DNA from: an uncultured Lachnospira sp.
GTDB taxonomy: Bacteria > Bacillota > Clostridia > Lachnospirales > Lachnospiraceae
Direction: 5' to 3'
Length of the DNA stretch: 6,034 nucleotides
Assembly (NCBI GenBank): GCA_947169835.1
Contig: CAMVRH010000061.1
Coordinates: 1 to 6,034, forward strand
Within the stretch, counting starts at the first letter, position 1, and each line of letters begins with the position of its first letter. Below are positions 1 to 5,487 of this stretch, in pieces. The position numbers were made by a program, and so were the translations under genes. Under the pieces are notes generated by a model, which saw only the letters and a list, made by a program, of their open reading frames with translations, had not been told where the DNA came from and ran no database searches.

Positions 1-994
1 TAGCTTTTTTGTGTTTTTTAGCTTTCTTCTTATTCTTATATACACAAACTTTATAGCCTTTTGCGTTTTTAACCTTAGCAAGTTTTATTTTTAACTTCTT
101 AGCTGAACGTTTTTTCTTCCAAACCTTTTTAATCTTAGCTTTACCTGGTGCTTTAACTGCTGGTGCCTTTGTAGGGGTTGCAGTTGTAACGTCGCTAGCA
201 GTTTCTCCAGTAACAGGCTCTGCTGTAGGCGCCTCTGTAGTTGGATCAACTGTTGGCACTACTGTAGTTGGAGCTACTGTAGTTGGATTAGTTGATGGCG
301 CTACTGTAGTAGTTGGCTTAACTGTTGTAGGCTCTACTGTACTAGTAGGAACCACCGAACTAGAAGGTTCTACTGAAGAAGATGGCACTTCTGAACTAGA
401 AGGTGCTACTGTAGTAGTTGATGTTGCCTGTGTAGTTGTTATGTCTTCCTTCTTAATTGGATTAGTATTTACTAAACAAATATCTTCATTTTTAGTAACT
501 GTTACTATCCTTAGATTTGAATCATACCCCGTTGCATGTTCTGGTTTGACCTTGTATTGCATCTGGAAACTAACATTGCCCTTAAATTTTATTCTATAGT
601 ATCTCTTAATAAATAGTTTCTGTGTAAAACTGTGATTTGTGTTTACTATAAAATTAAAAGCATTTGTCCAAGTAGTTTCGTTTTCTCCTCTGTATTCAAA
701 ACTTTCAATATTATCTAAATTGCTACCATTTATGCCAACAACTTCTAATTTTTCTGTTCCATCAAGTCTTACATCACTCTCAATGGAAGTCTCTGTTCTA
801 AAGTAAAAATATCCGTCATCTAAAGAAAAATTTAACTCACCACTCATTCCATTGTAATTTGATCCGTTTGAATGCGTTAAATATATGGTTGCAAAGCCTG
901 GGAAAGTATCCTCTACATCACCACCCATGGTTGGCACAATAAAAGCAGCCACTAAAGTTGCAACTAGTAATAATGATAATATATATTTTTTCAT
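1..994 (-). CDS. Partial secreted surface protein with Thr/Pro-rich linker and Fn3-like C-terminal segment
   Basis: An open frame of at least 331 codons starts at ATG 994-992 and runs off the left edge, so the C terminus is missing. The start is set by GGGAG six bases upstream. Residues 1-25 form a Sec signal peptide: MKK, a hydrophobic core of about 4-20, then PTMGG. Residues 26-184 are polar and look beta-rich (alternating motifs such as GYFYFR and YYRIKF); I do not recognise this domain. Residues 185-280 are a low-complexity Thr/Pro/Ser/Val linker (TTTVAP, PTTVAP, PSSSVEP), typical of a wall-spanning stalk. From about 282 the chain becomes Lys-rich (PGKAKIKKVW, KNAKGYKVCVYK), resembling the GA-K-GY-V-Y core of clostridial fibronectin type III repeats. 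The role is inferred as cell-surface or secreted, perhaps adhesive. No enzymatic motif is visible. It lies downstream of the tRNA-Cys terminator and so appears separately transcribed. Confidence 0.85.
   Translation of the reverse strand, partial: MKKYILSLLLVATLVAAFIVPTMGGDVEDTFPGFATIYLTHSNGSNYNGMSGELNFSLDDGYFYFRTETSIESDVRLDGTEKLEVVGINGSNLDNIESFEYRGENETTWTNAFNFIVNTNHSFTQKLFIKRYYRIKFKGNVSFQMQYKVKPEHATGYDSNLRIVTVTKNEDICLVNTNPIKKEDITTTQATSTTTVAPSSSEVPSSSVEPSSSVVPTSTVEPTTVKPTTTVAPSTNPTTVAPTTVVPTVDPTTEAPTAEPVTGETASDVTTATPTKAPAVKAPGKAKIKKVWKKKRSAKKLKIKLAKVKNAKGYKVCVYKNKKKAKKHKKA
258..420 (-). repeat. Degenerate repeats encoding the Thr/Pro linker
   Basis: This coding stretch reuses one short unit. 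On the plus strand ctactgtagttgga occurs exactly at 259-272 and 274-287, a 15-bp period. A variant with an extra gta, ctactgtagtagttg, occurs at 301-315 and 406-420, and a diverged copy starts at 334. The units encode TTV(A/V/K)PT-type pentapeptides. Such in-frame repeats can expand or contract by slippage and change stalk length without breaking the frame. Confidence 0.7.
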
Positions 995-1000
995 CTCTAA

Positions 1001-1005
1001 CTCCC
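1001..1005 (-). promoter_or_regulatory. Ribosome binding site of the surface protein gene
   Basis: On the minus strand GGGAG (within AGAAAGGGAG) lies six bases before ATG 994-992. It fixes this ATG as the start. Confidence 0.75.
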
Positions 1006-1009
1006 TTTC

Positions 1010-1022
1010 TGAGAATTTCTCA
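1010..1022. repeat. Short perfect inverted repeat, possible operator
   Basis: The sequence tgagaatttctca has 6-bp arms around one central base. It lies between the candidate -10 and the ribosome binding site of the surface protein gene. The one-base centre makes an RNA hairpin unlikely, so a site for a dimeric DNA-binding protein is the better guess. In AT-rich DNA chance is also possible. Confidence 0.35.
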
Positions 1023-1028
1023 CCTAAT

Positions 1029-1037
1029 AATATAACA
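1029..1037 (-). promoter_or_regulatory. Candidate extended -10 promoter of the surface protein gene
   Basis: The minus strand reads TGT-TATATT, an extended -10 (TGn plus a near-consensus hexamer), 34 bases before the start codon. No convincing -35 lies 16-18 bases upstream, which an extended -10 can tolerate. A TGAGAA-A-TTCTCA palindrome (1010-1022) lies near the expected transcription start. Confidence 0.4.
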
Positions 1038-1059
1038 TATTTCAATTATGAATTGTGAT

Positions 1060-1090
1060 AAAAAAAGCGGAAACACTAGGTCTCCGCTTT
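1060..1090 (-). terminator. Intrinsic terminator after tRNA-Cys
   Basis: The minus strand has an 8-bp stem AAAGCGGA / TCCGCTTT (1083-1090 with 1064-1071) and an 11-base loop, and the 3' arm runs into a tract of seven Ts (1066-1060). It starts five bases after the tRNA 3' end. It should end the tRNA transcript and any read-through from cvpA, insulating the surface protein gene. Confidence 0.88.
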
Positions 1091-1094
1091 GTAG

Positions 1095-1165
1095 AGGCGC
1101 GTACCAGATTTGAACTGGTGATAAAGGTGTTGCAGACCTCTGCCTTACCACTTGGCTAACGCGCC
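1095..1165 (-). tRNA. tRNA-Cys (anticodon GCA)
   Basis: This 71-nt cloverleaf on the minus strand has a 7-bp acceptor stem GGCGCGT/ACGCGCC (1159-1165 with 1096-1102) and U as discriminator base at 1095. The D loop contains AAGTGGTAA. The anticodon stem is GAGGT/ACCTT with loop CTGCAAC, placing anticodon GCA at 1131-1133, and the T arm is ACCAG-TTCAAAT-CTGGT. The GCA anticodon reads UGC and UGU cysteine codons. CCA is not encoded, so it must be added by tRNA nucleotidyltransferase. It is a lone tRNA with its own promoter and terminator. Confidence 0.97.
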
Positions 1166-1183
1166 GTATTTAACAACTCAAGT

Positions 1184-1212
1184 ATTATAACAACTCATAT
1201 AATTATCGTCAA
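1184..1212 (-). promoter_or_regulatory. Sigma-70/SigA-type promoter of tRNA-Cys
   Basis: The minus strand has TTGACG (1212-1207) as -35, a 17-bp spacer and a perfect TATAAT (1189-1184) preceded by TGT, an extended -10. Transcription would begin near 1177, about 12 bases before the mature tRNA 5' end. A near-ideal promoter suits a stable RNA gene. The decamer taacaactca is repeated at 1171-1180 and 1188-1197, covering the -10/spacer junction and the start region. Confidence 0.88.
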
Positions 1213-1231
1213 GGTTTAGCTAAATGCTCAT

Positions 1232-1957
1232 TTATGCAGTAAAAATACCTGTGATAATCTTCTGAATTAGGTTGTTATCGTAAATCCAACTCAATACATC
1301 ATTGCTAGCAATGCCATCGCAAATCATTTTGCCCCAGTCGGTTGTACTAAATACTGTAACTACAATGCAAGCAATCCAAATGATGAATACTGACTCGATC
1401 AAGCCTACCAATCCACCGCCAGCTGCGTTAAATGCATGAATAACTGGTAGTTTGGTAATTAAATCCATCACTCTTATTAACACTTTTAGCAAAATAAAAA
1501 TAATTATAAACAATAGGATGAACGAAAGTGCTCCTATGATCATATCCGTCAAAGCTTTTGTGAGATAATCAGCAAAACTGTTCACTTTCATCTCAGCATA
1601 GCTATTTTTTGTATTGTTTTCATTTAATGATGACTTTACAGAATCTGGAAGTGGCAAATCATCTATTATTTTCTCTTGCGATTCTACGCCAGTATCTGTA
1701 GCGCTCTTTGTCGCATCCTTAATGTTTCCTGCCACATACTCATCTACTCTCGCATACACTCCATCGTACACCGGAGATGCCGACAAAGTCTGCTTAGCTA
1801 TAGGATTTAGGAAATTTACCAAAATAAGCACAATAAAAATAGAACCGAATGATAAAAGCATTCTAACTAATCCCTTTTTCATTCCGTATATAACCATAAA
1901 GAGCATAAATGCTCCCACAATTATCAATATGATATTACCCATCATTGTACTTGTCAT
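1232..1957 (-). CDS. CvpA family membrane protein
   Basis: This 241-residue integral membrane protein resembles the CvpA (colicin V production) family. Hydrophobic segments lie at about 8-25, 33-51, 138-160 and 178-203. A polar, presumably extracytoplasmic loop at 53-135 is longer than in minimal CvpA proteins. The family hallmarks are the first-helix/second-helix hairpin with a Lys-Lys-Gly turn (27-29) and the Gly-rich start of the last helix (GGGLVGLIES, 180-189). Family members are named for colicin V export in E. coli, but their biochemical role in Firmicutes is not settled. It is the third gene after the sirtuin and the anchored protein, 25 bp behind the latter. The ATG at 1957 is used although its ribosome binding site is weak (only AGAAAG-like purines). 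ATGs at codons 5 and 6 have no better site. No terminator follows before the tRNA promoter. Confidence 0.82.
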   Translation of the reverse strand: MTSTMMGNIILIIVGAFMLFMVIYGMKKGLVRMLLSFGSIFIVLILVNFLNPIAKQTLSASPVYDGVYARVDEYVAGNIKDATKSATDTGVESQEKIIDDLPLPDSVKSSLNENNTKNSYAEMKVNSFADYLTKALTDMIIGALSFILLFIIIFILLKVLIRVMDLITKLPVIHAFNAAGGGLVGLIESVFIIWIACIVVTVFSTTDWGKMICDGIASNDVLSWIYDNNLIQKIITGIFTA

Positions 1958-1982
1958 CGTTTCGTCTTTCTTCTATATAATA

Positions 1983-3179
1983 CTAATCTAATTCAATCTC
2001 TTCCGCTCTGTCGTTATATGTAACTAAAAAGTCTGTATCACTATCAAGCGGAATAATGTCTGTAACGGATTTCTTAAATGTAGTCTTGAATTTTTCTACT
2101 CCATGCTTAGACATTATCAAAGCATTTTTGTCATTATACATTAAAACATTTTTGTCTGCAAATTTAATAGTATCAAACGCGAGGCCTACTTCTTCATTCA
2201 TCTTTTCACTAAGCCCTGTGTTGTAAACTATCACTCTATAAGGTTTGTTATCGCTCTTATTTTTAAACACAAGGCCAATGTAGTCTTCATCGTAAAAGAC
2301 TTTCTGCGCTTCGCCATTATACTTTTCTTCTTCATCTATCTCTGGTTCATCGCCCACTTTGTAAACAGTGATTCTGTTTTCGCTCACTGCTACTGCTGTG
2401 GATGAATCTGTAAAGTTCACAAATGGAACTAACTCATCTTTGTATTGTTTAAATGTAGCAACCACTCTGTCCTTTTTGTTTTTGCCAGGACTGCCAAAGT
2501 TGTAAAATACCACTTTGCTCTTAATAGATCCCGCAGCCACTTCCACATATGAAACAATCATCTTTTCTCCGTCGTCCGACAAAGAGAAATTAAGTGGATA
2601 TCCATTTTCAATAAGAAGTGATTTGTGAGAAACCAAAAGATTTCCTTCTTTATCAAATACTTCAATATAGTTTACATCTTTATCTTTAAGTAGCGCAGCT
2701 ACTACACCTTGCTCTGCAATCTCTGCTTTTGCAATAGGATATGTAGTAGTGACACTTCCCTTCTTTCCGTCTTTTGTAAAAATTTCAATATCATTAGCGT
2801 TCTTGTCAGCCACGCACAAATAGTCTTCGCAGATATCTACCAAAGGATTTTTCATCTCATATGACTCATCCCACAAAGTAGTGTCTCCATCTAAGTATGA
2901 TATTCCGTTTCTACTATATTTAACTATCTCTCCTTCAAAAGGAAGGAATTTGCTACTCTCACCGCTCTTCATCTCGATTTTGTCTACTACTTTGTAGCCG
3001 TCGTATGTTTTGAAGCGGTTAAACAAATATATAGCAAGCACAACTAAAAGCACGCAAAGAATAATCAAGCCCACTTTCACTCTAGTCTTAGTCATAAAAC
3101 CTCTAGTAGCTTGAGCAGCCTTAGTATTTCTAGCTTCTCTAGTTTTTCTTTTCAGTTTTCTTTTAATGTTTTTAGCCAT
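1983..3179 (-). CDS. Single-pass membrane-anchored protein, DUF5711-like
   Basis: The protein has 398 residues from ATG 3179. That start has GGGAG five bases upstream; a TTG at 3194 in the same frame would add five residues but lacks a comparable site. Residues 1-35 are very basic (KRKLKRKTR) and presumably cytoplasmic, about 36-53 form one transmembrane helix, and 54-398 form a large outside domain. That domain contains repeated beta-strand-turn patterns with aromatic and Asp/Gly residues (SYLDGD, DYLCVADKN, IEIFTKDGK, ITVYKVGD, VIVYNTG), which suggests a beta-propeller-like fold. Length, topology and neighbours match my recollection of the DUF5711 family of clostridia, whose function is unknown. 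I see no catalytic motif. It lies between a sirtuin (20-bp gap) and cvpA (25-bp gap), clearly in one operon. A sensory or scaffold role at the envelope is only a guess. Confidence 0.8.
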   Translation of the reverse strand: MAKNIKRKLKRKTREARNTKAAQATRGFMTKTRVKVGLIILCVLLVVLAIYLFNRFKTYDGYKVVDKIEMKSGESSKFLPFEGEIVKYSRNGISYLDGDTTLWDESYEMKNPLVDICEDYLCVADKNANDIEIFTKDGKKGSVTTTYPIAKAEIAEQGVVAALLKDKDVNYIEVFDKEGNLLVSHKSLLIENGYPLNFSLSDDGEKMIVSYVEVAAGSIKSKVVFYNFGSPGKNKKDRVVATFKQYKDELVPFVNFTDSSTAVAVSENRITVYKVGDEPEIDEEEKYNGEAQKVFYDEDYIGLVFKNKSDNKPYRVIVYNTGLSEKMNEEVGLAFDTIKFADKNVLMYNDKNALIMSKHGVEKFKTTFKKSVTDIIPLDSDTDFLVTYNDRAEEIELD

Positions 3180-3184
3180 GTTAA

Positions 3185-3189
3185 CTCCC
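3185..3189 (-). promoter_or_regulatory. Ribosome binding site deciding the start of the DUF5711-like gene
   Basis: The minus strand reads GGGAG-TTAAC-ATG, a five-base spacing to ATG 3179. This favours that ATG over the upstream in-frame TTG at 3194, whose first codons would contain the GGGAG itself. Confidence 0.7.
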
Positions 3190-3199
3190 GACAAATAGT

Positions 3200-3928
3200 T
3201 TACCCTAAATCAACTATACTGCCAAGTACTTCTCCTATAGGTTCATTCACCACAAGATTGGCAATACCATCTTTGCCGGTGCTGTCTTTATTTATTAAAA
3301 CAAGTTTGTTTCCTCTGTAATAATCAACCAGTCCTGCTGCTGGATAAACTGTAAGAGATGTGCCTCCCACTATCAACATATCCGCATTGGCAATAGCCTC
3401 CACAGATTTTTGAATAGTGACATTATCTAGTCCCTCTTCGTATAGCACAACGTCAGGCTTAATCATTCCGCCACACTCACATCTAGGAACTTGATCCATC
3501 TCCAATATATCTTCAAAGCCATAGAACTTTCCACACTGCATACAATAATTTCTATGCACTGATCCGTGAAGTTCATAGACTTCCTTGCTTCCAGCCGCTT
3601 GGTGAAGTCCGTCGATATTCTGAGTAACTACAGCCTTTAATTTACCCATTTCCTCTAGCTTAGCTAGCGCCTTATGTGCAGGGTTAGGCTCAACTCCTTC
3701 TATCAACATCTTCTCTCTATAAAATCTATAAAACTCATCTGGCTTGTTCATAAAGAATGTGTGACTAAGTATAGTCTCTGGTGGATAATCCCACTTCTGG
3801 TTATAAAGTCCGTCCACACTTCTAAAGTCTGGCACGCCTGATTCCGTACTTACTCCGGCTCCGCCAAAGAACACAATATTATCCGATCCATCAATCCATT
3901 CTTTTAACTTTAAAACATTCTCGTTCAT
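3200..3928 (-). CDS. cobB: NAD-dependent protein deacylase, SIR2 (sirtuin) family
   Basis: A 242-residue, full-length bacterial sirtuin. It removes acyl groups from lysine side chains, consuming NAD+ and giving nicotinamide and O-acyl-ADP-ribose in the cytoplasm. NAD-binding motifs are GGAGVSTESGVPDFRS (22-37), TQNIDG (102-107), GTSLTVYPA and the late LVLIN strand. The catalytic base is His121 in LHGS. A structural zinc site is formed by Cys129-x2-Cys132 and Cys150-x-Cys152. The Tyr-x-x-Arg pair that marks desuccinylases of the SIRT5/E. coli CobB type is not apparent: the segment is YRFYR (67-71), where i,i+3 gives Y/Y and R/R. A plain deacetylase of the SrtN/Thermotoga type is therefore likelier. 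ATG 3928 has an excellent GGAGGTG site. It is the first gene of the sirtuin/anchored protein/CvpA unit and has its own promoter. The symbol is used in the broad family sense. Confidence 0.95.
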   Translation of the reverse strand: MNENVLKLKEWIDGSDNIVFFGGAGVSTESGVPDFRSVDGLYNQKWDYPPETILSHTFFMNKPDEFYRFYREKMLIEGVEPNPAHKALAKLEEMGKLKAVVTQNIDGLHQAAGSKEVYELHGSVHRNYCMQCGKFYGFEDILEMDQVPRCECGGMIKPDVVLYEEGLDNVTIQKSVEAIANADMLIVGGTSLTVYPAAGLVDYYRGNKLVLINKDSTGKDGIANLVVNEPIGEVLGSIVDLG

Positions 3929-3932
3929 AAAG

Positions 3933-3940
3933 CACCTCCG
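3933..3940 (-). promoter_or_regulatory. Strong ribosome binding site of the sirtuin gene
   Basis: The minus strand reads CGGAGGTG followed by CTTT and ATG 3928. It is the closest match to the anti-Shine-Dalgarno sequence in the window. Confidence 0.8.
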
Positions 3941-3956
3941 TACATTCTCTTTTTGT

Positions 3957-3965
3957 ATTATAACA
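3957..3965 (-). promoter_or_regulatory. Extended -10 promoter of the sirtuin operon
   Basis: The minus strand reads TGT-TATAAT (3965-3957), a perfect -10 with the TGn extension, 29 bases before the sirtuin ATG. No good -35 is seen at 16-18 bp spacing (the 17-bp position reads TAGAGC), so the promoter would depend on the extended -10. The eleven bases TGTTATAATAC are identical to the tRNA-Cys promoter. The element overlaps the lower arm of an inverted repeat at 3963-3979. Confidence 0.6.
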
Positions 3966-3979
3966 CTTATGCGAAGTGT
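3963..3979. repeat. Inverted repeat between the FHA gene and the sirtuin promoter
   Basis: The sequence acactt-atgcg-aagtgt has 6-bp arms and a 5-base loop, nine bases past the FHA gene stop. On the minus strand it is followed by TATAATAC rather than a T tract, so it is at best a weak terminator. Its overlap with the TGT of the extended -10 makes an operator equally possible. Confidence 0.4.
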
Positions 3980-3988
3980 GCTCTATAA

Positions 3989-5059
3989 CTATTCAACACT
4001 AAATTCCAAATCTGCCAGTTTTATCACATCACCTTTCTCAATCTCTTTTATCTCGTGAGGCTTTAGTCTTTCATCATTCACAAAAGTTCCATTTGTAGAG
4101 TTCAAATCTTCTATGGTATAAACTCCCATCTCGCAATTTAACCTAGCATGAACTCTACTAACCACATTGCTACTAACTTTATAGTCACTGCTTCTTTTAC
4201 TCTTTCCGATTATGTACGGATACTTATTAGGGGCTACCAAAATATTTTGCTCGCGGTTAATGCTTTTTAATACTATATATTCAGCTGCGCTTGAAGTTAG
4301 CAGCACTGTGGCATCTTCATCTGACAGATTATCAGTATCAAAACTAAAGTTTTCCTCAGTTTCTTCTATATATAAACTATCTTCACTTTCCTCTCTATCT
4401 TTACGAAAAAAATTTTTAATAGTCTCAAAAAATGATTTCTTTTTTTCTTCCTCGCTATCTTCTTCGTCTTCTTCTATTTCACAATCTTCATCTTCTAAAA
4501 CTATAGGTTCTGGCTTTTCTTTTGAGTCCAATGCAAACTCCAACAACTCTTCTAGAGTAAAATCATCTCTAGATGCAACCTCTTGCATTCCATAGGCTAA
4601 AGCCACTGCATCCTTGTCATTATAATTAACATAGTCTAGAACTTGGTTGAACAAGGTCTTAATCTGCAACGAGAAGTCTTCTCCCTCATCAGGGCAGTAA
4701 CAGAAACAATACTGTTTTTGCTTTGCTTTATAATAAATATAATTGAAATCAAATTTAATGTTATCTTCGCATAACAAATACTCTCTCAAACTATCGCTTA
4801 ACTGCTTTATTGCCAGAGTGAATTTTACTAATTCTTCACTTCTCATTAAGCTTCTCTCAAAAATACTGCTCAAGTTTGACATTCCTGTTATGTCGTACAA
4901 TAATTCTTTTTCATTATTGATATTTCTTATCGTAATGGGAACAATTCCGCTAATATTGTTATTCATAATCATTTGAATTTGATAATTTCCTTCATCAAAC
5001 TTCAATCCTTTTGCAGATAAATATTTTTCATTTCCTTCTTTTTTTATTTCAAACTCCAT
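3989..5059 (-). CDS. DUF6382-like / FHA domain protein of the pilus cluster
   Basis: The protein has 356 residues from ATG 5059, chosen because GAGGG lies six bases upstream. ATG 5074 overlaps the previous stop as ATGA and would add five residues, but its upstream site is weak. Residues 1 to about 165 look like the DUF6382 domain found before FHA domains in clostridia (YDITG at 55-59, later FCYCPDEGEDF). Residues 188-205 are almost all Asp/Glu, and 206-222 are basic and amphipathic (KKKSFFETIKNFFRKDR). The C-terminal FHA domain covers about 258-356, with its phosphothreonine-binding residues in GK (285-286), SRVH (Ser301, His304) and NSTNG (Asn323-Gly324). FHA domains bind phosphothreonine peptides, so this is probably a cytoplasmic regulator or adaptor for the secretion machinery, perhaps tied to a Ser/Thr kinase outside the window. 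Thr251 in DEDATVLL is a possible internal ligand. It directly follows the TadE-like gene. Confidence 0.87.
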   Translation of the reverse strand: MEFEIKKEGNEKYLSAKGLKFDEGNYQIQMIMNNNISGIVPITIRNINNEKELLYDITGMSNLSSIFERSLMRSEELVKFTLAIKQLSDSLREYLLCEDNIKFDFNYIYYKAKQKQYCFCYCPDEGEDFSLQIKTLFNQVLDYVNYNDKDAVALAYGMQEVASRDDFTLEELLEFALDSKEKPEPIVLEDEDCEIEEDEEDSEEEKKKSFFETIKNFFRKDREESEDSLYIEETEENFSFDTDNLSDEDATVLLTSSAAEYIVLKSINREQNILVAPNKYPYIIGKSKRSSDYKVSSNVVSRVHARLNCEMGVYTIEDLNSTNGTFVNDERLKPHEIKEIEKGDVIKLADLEFSVE

Positions 5060-5065
5060 TGTCAT

Positions 5066-5070
5066 CCCTC
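5066..5070 (-). promoter_or_regulatory. Ribosome binding site deciding the FHA gene start
   Basis: The minus strand reads ATGA-GAGGG-ATGACA-ATG. GAGGG is six bases before ATG 5059 but directly abuts ATG 5065 and follows ATG 5074, so 5059 is the best supported start. Confidence 0.6.
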
Positions 5071-5466
5071 TCATTTTTTTATTCCGTCTTTGACTGCTTT
5101 AAACAAATACATTTTGTCGATAGGCATTTTTCTTATTACTTCTACTTCCTGACTTCCCACTATTGTAGGCAATATTTTGTTTAAATATTTAATTCCGCCA
5201 TTCTCTTTTTCCGAAACCTTACATACAAATTTATTTATATCTCCTGAAACATTTGCAGTGGGAATAGTTACAAACACGGGCGTTTTTTTCAATGTGGAAT
5301 AAGTTATTTTTTGACACTCATCTTGATCTTTGTCTGCTCCTTCCACTAGTCCAGAATATGTATAGGCTTTTATTGTTACTATGTCATGAAGATATAAGCT
5401 GAAATAGACCATGCTACATATCAGCACGAGAATTATAGTGAACACTATGGCAGTTTCTACCGTCAC
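5071..5466 (-). CDS. TadE-like pilus/secretion protein, leader separated by an in-frame stop
   Basis: The frame gives 131 residues from GTG 5466. It opens with TVETAIVF and a hydrophobic helix (about 5-26), the typical N terminus of TadE/pseudopilin-like proteins: conserved Glu, then a membrane helix. About 105 extracytoplasmic residues follow, with two cysteines (51 and 82) that could form a disulfide. The prepilin peptidase just upstream is the expected processing enzyme. The GTG start is doubtful. It removes the basic leader and the Ala/Gly before the cleavage point, and no well-spaced ribosome binding site precedes it (AAGGCGG is only two bases away). The same frame continues upstream through GRNKAE to a TGA (5488-5490) and then a 25-codon basic ORF with a good ribosome binding site. 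The natural gene may thus be 5071-5565 with one nonsense codon. The stop overlaps the first candidate ATG of the FHA gene (ATGA). Confidence 0.72.
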   Translation of the reverse strand: MTVETAIVFTIILVLICSMVYFSLYLHDIVTIKAYTYSGLVEGADKDQDECQKITYSTLKKTPVFVTIPTANVSGDINKFVCKVSEKENGGIKYLNKILPTIVGSQEVEVIRKMPIDKMYLFKAVKDGIKK

Positions 5467-5487
5467 TTCCGCCTTGTTCCTTCCTAC

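Noticed and set aside
258..420. CRISPR-like array in the repeated region
   Set aside because: Units are 14-15 bp, adjoining or irregular, degenerate and in frame with the Thr/Pro linker; there are no unique spacers of constant length.
1215..1224. Palindrome tttagctaaa after cvpA as a terminator
   Set aside because: The 10-bp perfect palindrome leaves no loop, is AT-rich and has no following T tract, so it cannot act as an intrinsic terminator.
1614..1991. Plus-strand open frame of about 125 codons opposite cvpA
   Set aside because: It lies antisense to a clear membrane protein gene, has no good ribosome binding site and its product has no family character.
3180..3194. TTG 3194 as start of the DUF5711-like protein
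   Set aside because: The GGGAG site would fall inside the coding sequence; ATG 3179 has it at proper spacing.
3111..3320. Plus-strand open frame spanning the DUF5711-like/sirtuin junction
   Set aside because: Ser/Phe-rich shadow of the Lys/Arg-rich N terminus on the other strand; it crosses two well-supported genes.
4212..4595. Plus-strand Ser-rich open frame of about 127 codons
   Set aside because: It is the complement of the acidic linker of the FHA gene; long serine runs come from Asp/Glu codons read backwards.
4743..4976. Plus-strand open frame of 77 codons
   Set aside because: Shadow of the DUF6382-like region, without an initiation site.
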